Shown one piece after another: positions 26,582-35,612 of a stretch of DNA of 52,131 bases. This DNA is from Verrucomicrobiota bacterium. Its GTDB lineage: Bacteria; Verrucomicrobiota; Verrucomicrobiia; Methylacidiphilales; UBA1321. The position numbers were made by a program, and so were the translations under genes. Numbering within the stretch: the first letter of the stretch is position 1; every line of letters begins with the position of its first letter. The notes beneath the pieces are model-generated. The model was not told the DNA's origin, did no database searches, and saw only the letters and a list, made by a program, of their open reading frames with translations. The DNA is taken from the NCBI GenBank assembly GCA_013285645.1, contig JABDHJ010000017.1:1-52131 (forward strand). Reading direction: 5' to 3'.

Positions 26582-27598
26582 GTGGCGAGCCCTTCCAAAA
26601 GCATCTTTCTCCAGAAATCGATGCACGGGCTCTATATCGGCCTGCTCATGTTCCTCGGCGTCATCGCCATGGGGACCACCGCCTATCGGCTCGAAGGCTG
26701 GCATCTGTCCGACGCCTTCTACATGGTCATCATCACCGTTTTTTCGGTCGGCTACGAGGAGGTCGAACCGGTCTCGACCGCTATGCTGCGGACCATCACC
26801 ATCATCATCATCATCGCGGGAGACGCCAGCAAAGTCTACTTTGTCGGATCGTTGGTCCGCTTCATCACCGAAGGAGAAATAGGAAAAGCTATGGAAGAAC
26901 ATCGTAAATCCCGAGACATCGACACCATCAGCGGCCACGCCATCATTTGCGGTTACGGCCGCATCGGACAAACCCTGGCCCGCGCACTCGTCGCCAAACA
27001 ATTCCCCTTCCTCATTGTCGACAACAATGCCGAGCGGGTCGCCCTTGCCCACAGCCACGGTTTTCAAGCGCTCGTCGGCGACGCCGGTGACGAGGACTCA
27101 TTGAACGAGGCCCACATCGAGCGCGCCGTCGTGCTCGCCACCGTTCTGCCCAACGACATGGTCAACGTCTTCATCACCCTCACCGCCCGCAACATGCGTC
27201 CCGATTTACGGATCATCGCCCGCGCCGAGGACCCCGCCACGGAGAAAAAGCTCAAGCAGGCCGGCGCCAACGAAATCATCCTGCCCGCGTTTGTCGGTGG
27301 CATGCAGATCGCTAATAGCATCACCCATCCGTCGCTCGACAGCATCCTCAAGGACACCGGTCGCCATCTCAAAAACGATCTGAAGGACCTCGGCGTCGAA
27401 ATCATCGAGCACCCCATCGTCGCCAACGGCGTTGACGATCGCAAAACGCTGCAGCAATTGCTGCGCGGCATCGAAGCGCAATGTCTCGTCCTGGCCGTTA
27501 AGAAGTCCGACGACTCCCTCGTCCAGCATCCACCGACCACTTATCGCCTCGAAGGGGGCGACATCGTCATGATGCTCGCCCACGGCCCGATAGCCTAA
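26582..27598 (+). CDS. Potassium channel protein with TrkA-N (RCK) domain
   Basis: 338 residues from GTG 26582, chosen because GGAGGG lies four bases upstream; a TTG at 26570 is less likely. A two-helix pore domain (residues about 20-95) carries the filter TVFSVGYEE. The NAD-binding RCK domain follows: HAIICGYGRIGQTLARAL, acidic end of strand 2 at IVDNN, and then a TrkA-C-like domain to the end. It should gate K+ flow in response to a nucleotide or ion. The filter is noteworthy because the usual G-Y-G-[DE] has Glu in place of the second Gly. Confidence 0.88.
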   Translation: MASPSKSIFLQKSMHGLYIGLLMFLGVIAMGTTAYRLEGWHLSDAFYMVIITVFSVGYEEVEPVSTAMLRTITIIIIIAGDASKVYFVGSLVRFITEGEIGKAMEEHRKSRDIDTISGHAIICGYGRIGQTLARALVAKQFPFLIVDNNAERVALAHSHGFQALVGDAGDEDSLNEAHIERAVVLATVLPNDMVNVFITLTARNMRPDLRIIARAEDPATEKKLKQAGANEIILPAFVGGMQIANSITHPSLDSILKDTGRHLKNDLKDLGVEIIEHPIVANGVDDRKTLQQLLRGIEAQCLVLAVKKSDDSLVQHPPTTYRLEGGDIVMMLAHGPIA

Positions 27599-27615
27599 TC
27601 TCGGACAGACAACCC

Positions 27616-27683
27616 CCGAGGTAGCCATCGACCTCCGGGCGACGGCTACCTCGGAAGGGCGAATCCGCGCTCGGAGATCGCGA
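27616..27683. repeat. Dispersed repeat (family C), left of the CRISPR-Cas locus
   Basis: GAGGTAGCCATCGACCTCCG ... CGGCTACCTC forms a palindrome and is followed by CCGCGCTCGGAGATCGCGAG. The same two blocks occur in the same order at 34,678-34,745, on the other side of the CRISPR-Cas locus. Confidence 0.75.
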
Positions 27684-27711
27684 GTTCCCCATCAAGCCTA
27701 AGCAAACTTCG

Positions 27712-29923
27712 AGGAATTCAACCCAAAGAATTAAGGGGGAGCAGAATAAGCAGGTATTTCATATGGTTGTTTTTTCGGCTTTGCCTTGATTCCAATTAAG
27801 GGGGGAGCAGAATTGGTCGGCAATCATGCGGCTTCCTCTTCTAGCTTTGCCTTGATTCCAATTAAGGGGGGAGCAGAATACGCCTTGTAGTACATAGCGA
27901 CTATCGCTTGCTTTGCCTTGATTCCAATTAAGGGGGGAGCAGAATGGACAGACTCCCTCCACGAGGCGTACTTGTGCTTTGCCTTGATTCCAATTAAGGG
28001 GGGAGCAGAATGCAGCCTGCGGAATGGCGCTTCACGGCAGGGCTTTGCCTTGATTCCAATTAAGGGGGGAGCAGAATCAAGTTTGCCTCTGGGGAATAAG
28101 AGTCGTTGCTTTGCCTTGATTCCAATTAAGGGGGGAGCAGAATAAAACTCAAGAGATTATTGATACGCGAGATGCTTTGCCTTGATTCCAATTAAGGGGG
28201 GAGCAGAATACTAACGCTATTGTGTTAGGCTCTGATCATGCTTTGCCTTGATTCCAATTAAGGGGGGAGCAGAATATTTCCGAGTTTTTTGGACGGTGTC
28301 GTTGTGCTTTGCCTTGATTCCAATTAAGGGGGGAGCAGAATGAATGCAATTTTGCCCATTAACGAATGTTTGCTTTGCCTTGATTCCAATTAAGGGGGGA
28401 GCAGAATGCCTTCGCTGTGGGGAAAAGAATAACATGGCTTTGCCTTGATTCCAATTAAGGGGGGAGCAGAATGCTAACGAAATTCCTGATGCTCAAGTCG
28501 TGGCTTTGCCTTGATTCCAATTAAGGGGGGAGCAGAATAGAAAAAGGATGATGGCATTGCGCCCTCCGGCTTTGCCTTGATTCCAATTAAGGGGGGAGCA
28601 GAATTCAAGAAAAGAGGGATGCCTCTGAGCGACAGCTTTGCCTTGATTCCAATTAAGGGGGGAGCAGAATGGCTTCCGTAACCGTGATCGGAATGTCATT
28701 GCTTTGCCTTGATTCCAATTAAGGGGGGAGCAGAATGTTAGAGAGAAGCTGATACTTCGCACCAATGCTTTGCCTTGATTCCAATTAAGGGGGGAGCAGA
28801 ATAATTGACTTTCATTTAATAAATCATAACTTGCTTTGCCTTGATTCCAATTAAGGGGGGAGCAGAATTAGTGCGCCGGATGGCCCTGCCCCATCGTTGC
28901 TTTGCCTTGATTCCAATTAAGGGGGGAGCAGAATGTTGCATTGCAGGCTCTCTCCTCGATTGGTGCTTTGCCTTGATTCCAATTAAGGGGGGAGCAGAAT
29001 CAGCCATGAATCAAGCCCTCGGTCGCGTTGGCTTTGCCTTGATTCCAATTAAGGGGGGAGCAGAATATGTACGACTTGTTTATTACCGTGACCTGCGCTT
29101 TGCCTTGATTCCAATTAAGGGGGGAGCAGAATATCTTGGGACTGTGAAGCGATGGTCATTTGGCTTTGCCTTGATTCCAATTAAGGGGGGAGCAGAATGA
29201 ATCCGACCGGAAACGCGACGGTTCCCTAGCTTTGCCTTGATTCCAATTAAGGGGGGAGCAGAATGGAACGAGGGCATGGCACCGCTCGACAAAGGCTTTG
29301 CCTTGATTCCAATTAAGGGGGGAGCAGAATAAATCATTAACAATTAAAGCAGCCACCTGCGCTTTGCCTTGATTCCAATTAAGGGGGGAGCAGAATTCTC
29401 CTGATTATAGGGCAAGGCGTGCTTCTGCTTTGCCTTGATTCCAATTAAGGGGGGAGCAGAATCCCAAGACCTTTCAAATCCATGACGTCCACGCTTTGCC
29501 TTGATTCCAATTAAGGGGGGAGCAGAATTATAAAATCTCTGGTGCTGCGGTTCTGGTGCTTTGCCTTGATTCCAATTAAGGGGGGAGCAGAATCGGAGCA
29601 TCTGGCGAAAGACGGAAGATGGTGCTTTGCCTTGATTCCAATTAAGGGGGGAGCAGAATTTCGATAAATTTCAATTCAAGATCGGCGACGCTTTGCCTTG
29701 ATTCCAATTAAGGGGGGAGCAGAATATTACCGGACAGCACGATGCGAAAGGCGTTGCTTTGCCTTGATTCCAATTAAGGGGGGAGCAGAATTCTCAGAAT
29801 TTTGGGATATGTGCGCCATCAGCTTTGCCTTGATTCCAATTAAGGGGGGAGCAGAATGGCGTTGCGCTTAAAAGTGATCGTGGAGCGGCTTTGCCTTGAT
29901 TCCAATTAAGGGGGGAGCAGAAT
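27712..29923 (+). CRISPR. Type II-C CRISPR array, 33 full repeats plus one degenerate repeat
   Basis: The repeat is 36 bases, beginning GCTTTGCCTTGATTCC and ending AAGGGGGGAGCAGAAT. Full copies start at 27778 and then every 66 bases to 29888; intervals of 65 occur before 28437 and 29558. That gives 33 spacers, 31 of 30 bases and two of 29. The leftmost repeat (27712-27747) is degenerate in its first half, while the copy next to cas2 is perfect. Complementarity to the tracrRNA at 34.5 kb shows that the plus strand is the crRNA strand, opposite to the cas genes. TTGATT and CAGAAT sit 16 bases apart inside each repeat, a possible promoter. Confidence 0.98.
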
Positions 29924-29930
29924 GGCTCGT

Positions 29931-29959
29931 GGTAACCGACTCTTTACAAGTCGGTTACC
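29931..29959. terminator. Perfect 11-bp hairpin between array and cas2 end
   Basis: GGTAACCGACT (29931-29941) and AGTCGGTTACC (29949-29959) pair perfectly with a 7-base loop. The stem includes the cas2 stop codon (29955-29957) and begins 7 bases after the last repeat. No T-run follows on either strand, so it is not a standard rho-independent terminator; it might stop or process the converging transcripts or mark the array end for integration. Confidence 0.6.
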
Positions 29960-30290
29960 AGAGCTGTATCTGCTCGGGCAAATCCTCCGCAGAGACTTCT
30001 TTGGCAGGTTGACCGTGGATGACGAAGGATCTTTCCCACTGGGCTCTCGTTACGTAGATGGCCCGGACGGTTCCATCAGGCGGCAGATTCCGCTTCAGCC
30101 GTTCCAAATGCGTTTCCTGCCGGGCGAAGGAAACGCAGGCCCGGATGTAGACGCTGTATTGCATCATGGTGAAGCCGTCGTCGATCAGGTAGTTACGAAA
30201 ATCGGTGGCCGCTTTTCGCTGCTCCTTTTCGACCACGGGAAGATCGAAGGCGACGACTAGCCAGCCCATTTTGAACTTTTCTGTGTCCAT
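29955..30290 (-). CDS. cas2: CRISPR-associated endonuclease Cas2
   Basis: 111 residues from ATG 30288-30290 (MDTEKFKMGWLVVAFDLPV). The first strand WLVVAFDLPV carries the Asp of the ferredoxin-like fold, and YSVYIRAC follows. Cas2 bridges two Cas1 dimers in the spacer-integration complex. It overlaps the end of cas1 by 34 bases and ends within the hairpin next to the array. The later Met of MGWLVV is an alternative start. Confidence 0.93.
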   Translation of the reverse strand: MDTEKFKMGWLVVAFDLPVVEKEQRKAATDFRNYLIDDGFTMMQYSVYIRACVSFARQETHLERLKRNLPPDGTVRAIYVTRAQWERSFVIHGQPAKEVSAEDLPEQIQLW

Positions 30291-31174
30291 GGTCGATAAA
30301 GGCCTGGTTTGTGGTTGAGTACCGCCCGGCGAAAGCCACGCACCACTCCCTCGATGCAACCGCGCACTTCAAGGGTCAGGTCCAAATAATCGATCCGCTC
30401 GAGGGGAAAACCCGTCACCCATTTGCGAAATTCCGGAGTCACTTCCAACGATTCCGCCGTCGGATTCTGCCGTACCCACTGCACGACACGCCAGTCCACG
30501 CACGGGCGAAACGGCTCCATCAAATCGTAGGCCAAGGGCGCGCTCCGTTCCCGCGTGGCGTGGGAAATCCCAAACGTCGGGTCCAGTCCCACGCCGAACA
30601 GTTTTTGCAGGACGGTCGAGAGCAAGACAGCGTAACCATAATTGAGCAGGCTGTTCAGGCCCTCCTGGCTGCGCTCGCGAATAAAACCGGGCTCCCCCTG
30701 GCTCCGGCCATAGACCTGCCAGAAAAGTTTGGCGCAAATGGCTTCCTTGTGCGCCTTGCGACTATGGGCGGCCTCCCGCAAAGCGGCCAGACCGTTGTCC
30801 TCTGGCGACAGGTGCTCCGCCAACGTCAATTGATTCAGGCACTTGGCATCAATCGTCGTGCGCCAAAGTTGGGCGATGTGCTGCTGGGAAAGTTTGAGCA
30901 GGGCCCGGGTCAACAACGTATCGGTCGACCGATTGGCCGGGAGCACAAGACTCACCGGACGAAACGTCTCGCAAATAATCAGCGCTACACCCTGCTTGGC
31001 CGCCTCCAGAAAAAGTTGACTGTGGATTGAGGCAGAAAAACTGGTGATGATGATGGAAGCCACATCTTCCAGAGGTAGCTTTTTCTCCCCCTCCTCCGTC
31101 CGGCAAATAAGCTGACCATTTCGACAAGTCAGCGAACATTGCGGCGAATCTATGCTGACGATGTGGTAGGACAT
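30257..31174 (-). CDS. cas1: CRISPR-associated endonuclease Cas1 (type II)
   Basis: 305 residues with the metal-binding residues expected of Cas1: Glu in HKEAICAKLFWQVYG, His in FGISHATRERSAPLAYD and Asp/Glu in YDLMEPFRP. It is the integrase that inserts new spacers, working with Cas2 downstream. The gene starts 40 bases after the cas9 stop, so cas9-cas1-cas2 form one operon. No csn2 or cas4 is present, which defines subtype II-C. Confidence 0.96.
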   Translation of the reverse strand: MSYHIVSIDSPQCSLTCRNGQLICRTEEGEKKLPLEDVASIIITSFSASIHSQLFLEAAKQGVALIICETFRPVSLVLPANRSTDTLLTRALLKLSQQHIAQLWRTTIDAKCLNQLTLAEHLSPEDNGLAALREAAHSRKAHKEAICAKLFWQVYGRSQGEPGFIRERSQEGLNSLLNYGYAVLLSTVLQKLFGVGLDPTFGISHATRERSAPLAYDLMEPFRPCVDWRVVQWVRQNPTAESLEVTPEFRKWVTGFPLERIDYLDLTLEVRGCIEGVVRGFRRAVLNHKPGLYRPWTQKSSKWAG

Positions 31175-31214
31175 GGCGCAGTCGTGGCTTTGAGCAGCAT
31201 CTCAAATTCATTGC

Positions 31215-34200
31215 CTAAGATTCTCTGGTTAAACCGCACGGCACAGCTTTCATCCCACATTGAAGCAAGCTTAGTACTGATACATTTTCCTTTGACCAAC
31301 TGACGCCATCCTTGTGATCGACCATGTCGGCTCTAATCATATTGAAGAGACATCCAATTTTGATTGAGCGTATTTTCCAATAGCCTCGATAGTCACTTCG
31401 GCCCATGGCATTTGGAACATGAATGGTTTGTCCGTTTCTGAAAACCTGCGGCCATTTACCACCATTCTCTTTTTGAGCAATGTCATTGAGTTGAGGCCAG
31501 ACCTTGCGCCACACGATTATCCGCATCTGCGCTTCTCCATCGGGCTTCCCGTCCTTACGCCAAAGAGCGAGTCCAAAATTCGTGCTGACAATGCGGACTC
31601 CCTTGATCGCACGTAATTTTCCGTCGCCGTTGTCCGGTCGTAATCCCAGAAGCTTTCCGGCTTTTTCATCCGTGTATTTGCGGCTGCGCTTGTCCTGGTT
31701 CTTGGCATCGCGCGGGCCGTATTGCTGGAGATGAACGACCGCGCCTTCGAGTGCGGATGAAGGAGGAAGCGGCTGTCCGCTCTTGTTGTTCCAAATTTCC
31801 TTGAGTTTCGGCCCTTTGGATTTTTTACCCGGACTCGCCTCTGTGTCAGGGACTTCAATGGACACGATTCCACGCGTGTTTTCTTCCAACCCGGCGAGGC
31901 CGCCCATTCGCTTGGGGACATGCTGCACCACGCGGCATTCTCCCAGTCGATCGGTGATTTGCTGCTTCAATTCGGGAGAGAACTCGTGTAGTCGAGCGTG
32001 CCCCTTGGCGTCTCGAATGAAGTGGCCTTTTCCCATTTTAACCAAGAGATCGTCTTCGTGCGGCTGGCGGTTACGTTTAATGAGAGCCTCCCAAAGATTG
32101 CCTTCATTCGGAATGAAGTGAGAAGCAAAACCAATCACGCAAGCATCAAGGGCATGATGGAGATGGGTAAGATCGCGGAGTTCCTTTTTGACATTGAGCT
32201 CCTCTGTCTTGGCGCGCTCCAAAAGCTTTTCCACTTCAGGATTGTGGGCGGCAAGACAGCCGTAAAGTTTCCAGCCCTTTCGGACTTCCCCCGTCACAGA
32301 ACCGGGCAATGAGACGATAGTCGGCTTGTCTTCGATACCGTCGAATTCCTTCTCCAATTCCGTGGCGGCGAGCCGCACCAAGTGCGAGGTCTGCGTCAGG
32401 TCTTTGGGCAGAAAGCCTTTTTCTTCGTACTTTTCTAGCAGCAAAAGCGCTTTTCTTTTCTTTTTCCGGTCTGCGTCCTGGCGATGACTGGCCTTTATGC
32501 TCAGTTTCTCCACGAACTTTTTGAAATTAACCACGGTGGTCAGGTTCGACTTTTCTTTGCCGACTCCAAGATCTCCCTCAATGTCCTTGCCCTCAAATTC
32601 CTGCATGAAATAGAGTGCCGTGCGATTCCCCTTCATCGCATTGATCGCCTTAGAGGTGATAACGAGACTTTCCAGAGAATCGGATGGCCTTAGTGAGCGC
32701 GGAATAATGTGGTCTTTGTCAAAGGCACCGCTGGCCAGTTCGATGGCGCCGTACCGCTTTTGGGAATAAGGGCAGGTCCAATCCAAATCCTCCGCGATGC
32801 GAGCCTTGCGGATTAGTCCAGCAGTGATCCGATATTTACTGTCCGCCAAGTCCTTCTCCAGTTTCTTGACCACGCTTCCGTGGTCCTTGAGCATCTGGTT
32901 GAGCTCACCCTCGATCTCCTTGTTCGTCTTTCCAGAGAACGCCTGGAGATCGCGGTTCACCTCCACGGTGATGCGTCCGATTTTCGAAGCATCCGCGACT
33001 GCGTAAGATTTGATGATGTCCGCAACCAATCGGCGCGTGATGAGAACACGATGCCGCACGAGATGATTATTGGTCTTTTCCTCCAGCGTCCGTTCCAACT
33101 GGGCCTTCTTAATTTCGTCGCTGAGATAAAGGCTGTTGCTCTTTTCGGTGGGATGCTTTCCCTCAAACACATCGCGGACGGCTGCCTTCATGACTTGCCG
33201 GGTGTATGGCGCGCGTCCGCTCGGTGCTTTTTCGGGGCGCAACCACAAAGCGTCCTCAGCGTGAGGCGTGAGAAAATAAGTATCGATATTGTTCAGCAAC
33301 GCCCCGGTCTTTTGGATGACGACCTTTTTGAGTTGTGTTTTGGTCAGGTGCCCCGGCTCACTTTTGATTGCAGGATCACCCTTGATCATGACTTGATGGA
33401 TGGCCTTTCTTTCCTCCGATGAGAGCGACCGCATGCCCTGCCCCATATTAACAGTCAAGTTCGCCAAAATCATGGCCCAGCGATAAAGCAGAAATTCGCG
33501 GCATTTCTTGACGGGCACTTTGCTATCGCGGACAGCTTTCTTCGCGGCTTTTTTGTGGTCATTGGTATCAGCGAAGGCCTGCGCAAAAACCTTCGCGTAG
33601 GTGATCGGGCATGAGGAAATAATCCGATTATCGAAACGTGGAACGCTTTGACCAAAGAGATAGCTGCCTTTGTAACGCTTGGGCAGGACCACGCCTGAAA
33701 CAGAAATTGTTTTCCAAGCATCATCGTCCCATTCCCCGGTTTGATGGTTATCGTTGCCCACAAGGGTGCGAACCAATTCCGGAGTCATCTGGGCCAGCAC
33801 GCCCAAATGCTTTTCCAAGATATTCTTTACCTCGTCATAAACGACATGCCGGGGAAACGCGGCATTCAGGCCTTTAAAACGCTCCCTTGAGGATTTCGTC
33901 ACGGCCAAGGGTTTGATTTTTAGGACGGCGCAAAAAGTTTCCGCCATGGTCGATGCACTCTTTTCCTGCATCAGGCTTTTGGCGGCTTCTACTTTTTCGG
34001 TGTCCCCTGCGTCAGCATCTTCCTGCCGGCTCCACCGCGTATTCCCATCATACCCGCGATTGTGGGCGTACCAACGCAAGACATCCCACAGTTCCGACCA
34101 GGTCAGGACGCGCCCGCTGCCACTGAGAACTTCTGCCGCCAGCTTCCATGGCCATGCGCAACCGGGCGCGTTTAACTCCGTCTCGGACAAAGCGCCCACA

Positions 34201-34430
34201 TGCAGCAGCAGTTTCTTCAATCGTTCGATCCTCTGTCGCGTGGCGCGGACATGGCGGCGTTGACGACGATAAGCGCGGCGCTTGACGGCTAGGCAATCGT
34301 CGGCAGGAAACAAAACAACGCCGGTGCCGAGCAGGTCAAATTTCTCGCCATTTTTGAAGACGGCCCAGCCGATGGAGCTGTGGCCGATGTCCAGGGCGAT
34401 TTCAAAGGGCCGAACGAGGGGTTGAATCAT
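31215..34430 (-). CDS. cas9: CRISPR-associated endonuclease Cas9, type II-C
   Basis: 1071 residues, within the compact II-C range. RuvC-I is ALDIGHSSIGWAVF with D14. The Arg-rich bridge helix spans about 50-72. RuvC-II is RITVEVNRD with E490. The HNH domain has CPYSQKRYGAIEL, then DKDHIIPRS with H574, and N597 in SKAINAMKGNR. RuvC-III is HLHHALDA with H758/H759 and D762. All catalytic residues are present, so both DNA strands should be cut. The start is supported by AAGGAAGG nine bases upstream. It is divergent from the tracrRNA gene. Confidence 0.97.
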   Translation of the reverse strand: MIQPLVRPFEIALDIGHSSIGWAVFKNGEKFDLLGTGVVLFPADDCLAVKRRAYRRQRRHVRATRQRIERLKKLLLHVGALSETELNAPGCAWPWKLAAEVLSGSGRVLTWSELWDVLRWYAHNRGYDGNTRWSRQEDADAGDTEKVEAAKSLMQEKSASTMAETFCAVLKIKPLAVTKSSRERFKGLNAAFPRHVVYDEVKNILEKHLGVLAQMTPELVRTLVGNDNHQTGEWDDDAWKTISVSGVVLPKRYKGSYLFGQSVPRFDNRIISSCPITYAKVFAQAFADTNDHKKAAKKAVRDSKVPVKKCREFLLYRWAMILANLTVNMGQGMRSLSSEERKAIHQVMIKGDPAIKSEPGHLTKTQLKKVVIQKTGALLNNIDTYFLTPHAEDALWLRPEKAPSGRAPYTRQVMKAAVRDVFEGKHPTEKSNSLYLSDEIKKAQLERTLEEKTNNHLVRHRVLITRRLVADIIKSYAVADASKIGRITVEVNRDLQAFSGKTNKEIEGELNQMLKDHGSVVKKLEKDLADSKYRITAGLIRKARIAEDLDWTCPYSQKRYGAIELASGAFDKDHIIPRSLRPSDSLESLVITSKAINAMKGNRTALYFMQEFEGKDIEGDLGVGKEKSNLTTVVNFKKFVEKLSIKASHRQDADRKKKRKALLLLEKYEEKGFLPKDLTQTSHLVRLAATELEKEFDGIEDKPTIVSLPGSVTGEVRKGWKLYGCLAAHNPEVEKLLERAKTEELNVKKELRDLTHLHHALDACVIGFASHFIPNEGNLWEALIKRNRQPHEDDLLVKMGKGHFIRDAKGHARLHEFSPELKQQITDRLGECRVVQHVPKRMGGLAGLEENTRGIVSIEVPDTEASPGKKSKGPKLKEIWNNKSGQPLPPSSALEGAVVHLQQYGPRDAKNQDKRSRKYTDEKAGKLLGLRPDNGDGKLRAIKGVRIVSTNFGLALWRKDGKPDGEAQMRIIVWRKVWPQLNDIAQKENGGKWPQVFRNGQTIHVPNAMGRSDYRGYWKIRSIKIGCLFNMIRADMVDHKDGVSWSKENVSVLSLLQCGMKAVPCGLTRES

Positions 34431-34480
34431 ATAAAGAAGCCTTCCTTTTAGGTATCGGCACTACACGCCGGTTGATTAGC

Positions 34481-34508
34481 TTGCTTTTATAAAGTCGATT
34501 TGTACATT
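34481..34508 (+). promoter_or_regulatory. Candidate promoter of the tracrRNA
   Basis: TTGCTT at 34481-34486 and TACATT at 34503-34508 are separated by 16 bases. This would start transcription close to the anti-repeat. It lies between the divergent cas9 and tracrRNA genes. Confidence 0.5.
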
Positions 34509-34511
34509 GTC

Positions 34512-34641
34512 TTTGGAATCAAGACAAAGTTAGATAAGGCAAGCCGTTTCCCTGTCGCCATAGCGATCACACCGGTTCGAACTTCGGTTCAAAAGCCTTG
34601 TTTTTTAAAGGCCGATGGTGAAAACCATCGGCCTTTGTTTT
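34512..34641 (+). ncRNA. tracrRNA of the type II-C system
   Basis: The anti-repeat at 34513-34530 (TTGGAATCAAGACAAAGT) pairs with the first 18 bases of the array repeat with one mismatch (C7 against A34524) and one terminal G-U pair. It is followed by AGATAAGGCAAGCCG, matching the nexus pattern of known tracrRNAs, then a small stem with a TTCG tetraloop (GAAC-TTCG-GTTC), and a 13-bp terminator. Total length is about 130 bases. The polarity fixes the crRNA strand of the array as plus. The exact 5' end is inferred. Confidence 0.9.
34607..34641 (+). terminator. Rho-independent terminator of the tracrRNA
   Basis: A perfect 13-bp stem AAAGGCCGATGGT/ACCATCGGCCTTT with a GAAA loop, followed by GTTTTG. 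Confidence 0.9.
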
Positions 34642-34677
34642 GTGCTTTTCCTAGCACAAGAAATCGATTCGGTTTCA

Positions 34678-34819
34678 GTGGTAGCCGTCGACCTCCGGGC
34701 GACGGACGGAAAGCAGACCCGCGCTCGGAGATCGCGGGCTACCACGGAAGGAAGGCACGGCGGTCATAGACCGCCGCTACACGCTGAACTGATCCTTCGA
34801 CAAGCTCAGGATGACTAAT
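34678..34819. repeat. Cluster of dispersed repeats (families C, D, A) right of the CRISPR-Cas locus
   Basis: Three units follow in tandem. Family C is at 34678-34745 (GTCGACCTCCGGGCGACGG and CGCGCTCGGAGATCGCGGG), matching 27,616-27,683. Family D is at 34759-34780 (CGGCGGTCATAGACCGCCGC), matching the arms that flank the RAYT gene at 48.3 and 48.8 kb. Family A is at 34789-34819. No gene is present between the tracrRNA and 34,837. Confidence 0.8.
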
Positions 34820-34836
34820 GATAAATGTGCGCGTTC

Positions 34837-35292
34837 TCAGAGATAGTTGGAGAGTCGGCCGAAAATTCCGTAGTCGATATCATCGACCTGCCATGCTCCA
34901 TTGTTCAGCTTCAGGAGAACCCCGACATCGGTCTTGATTCCCAATCCCCACGTCAGCTTCACATTGACTCTGGCCCTGTTCCCCTTGATATCGGCTTTTC
35001 CAACAGAGTAGTCGGAAGGAGGGGTTTCACTGCAAAAGAAGAAATCCTTCTGCGGACCTGAAGGGGGTTGGCCCACTTTGTACCAGAGGCGGTCGTATAG
35101 CTGGGGGGACAGATAGGGCCCAACCCGTTTAACGTTGCGGGGATGGGGGCCAAAATTTTGGTAGGCGGTATCGTAGAGGTCCTGCGTCACGGCAACGGGC
35201 GTGTTGTGGTTAGTCATGTTCATCTGGCCTTGAGCAAGCCAGGTGGTGGACTGCAATAAGACGAGAATCAGCAATGCGCGAATAAACTTCAT
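34837..35292 (-). CDS. Secreted protein, possibly DUF3828-like
   Basis: 151 residues from ATG 35290-35292 (MKFIRALLILVLLQSTTWLAQGQ), which gives a clear signal peptide. The mature part contains LSPQLYDRLWYKVGQ and ends with VGVLLKLNNGAWQVDDIDYG, a layout resembling NTF2-like DUF3828 domains of exported proteins. The family match is from pattern memory and not secure. It is divergent from the respiratory operon. Confidence 0.65.
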   Translation of the reverse strand: MKFIRALLILVLLQSTTWLAQGQMNMTNHNTPVAVTQDLYDTAYQNFGPHPRNVKRVGPYLSPQLYDRLWYKVGQPPSGPQKDFFFCSETPPSDYSVGKADIKGNRARVNVKLTWGLGIKTDVGVLLKLNNGAWQVDDIDYGIFGRLSNYL

Positions 35293-35612
35293 GGTTTGGT
35301 GTACATCGGCAGGCATCTTTTTGCACTCATTTGATTTGAAAATAAGCGCGAGCACCACCGGCAGATTTCCCCGTCCGAAAGGGCCGGAGAAAATCACCCC
35401 TTCGTCACAAATCGCTCTCATTTTTTCACATCATTAGCTTCCCTTACAGGCAGCAAAAAAATCTTTGCGAAAAAAATTACAATTCCGGTTGCCCGCGCAA
35501 TGTGTGTCTGGTAACCACAAGGCGGGGAATCGCAATGAGTTGTCCAACTTACGGCATGATCGACATCGATCGTGGTCGGAAAGACACCTTTTAGGCGAAT
35601 CCGACCCTGCCC
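35293..35612. promoter_or_regulatory. Divergent intergenic region upstream of the ACIII operon
   Basis: This 320-base gap must hold the promoter of the respiratory operon and of the divergent secreted protein gene. I see no convincing -35/-10 pair. GGTCGGA (35574-35580) and TCCGACC (35600-35606) could form a stem just before the actA start and hide the ribosome site. An A-rich stretch lies at about 35,455-35,480. Confidence 0.35.

Noticed and set aside
27759..29601. Several open frames on both strands rich in repeated motifs such as ALIPIKGGAE and CSPLNWNQGKA
   Set aside because: They are translations of the CRISPR repeats. The 36-base repeat with 30-base spacers keeps frame over several units, and no ribosome sites or conserved domain support them.
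27712..29923. Reading the array on the minus strand together with the cas genes
   Set aside because: The tracrRNA anti-repeat pairs only with the plus-strand repeat, and the plus-strand repeat starts with G and ends with AAT as in other type II-C repeats.
31215..34430. Possible subtype II-A or II-B
   Set aside because: Neither csn2 nor cas4 is present in the operon or nearby, and Cas9 is short, so II-C fits.
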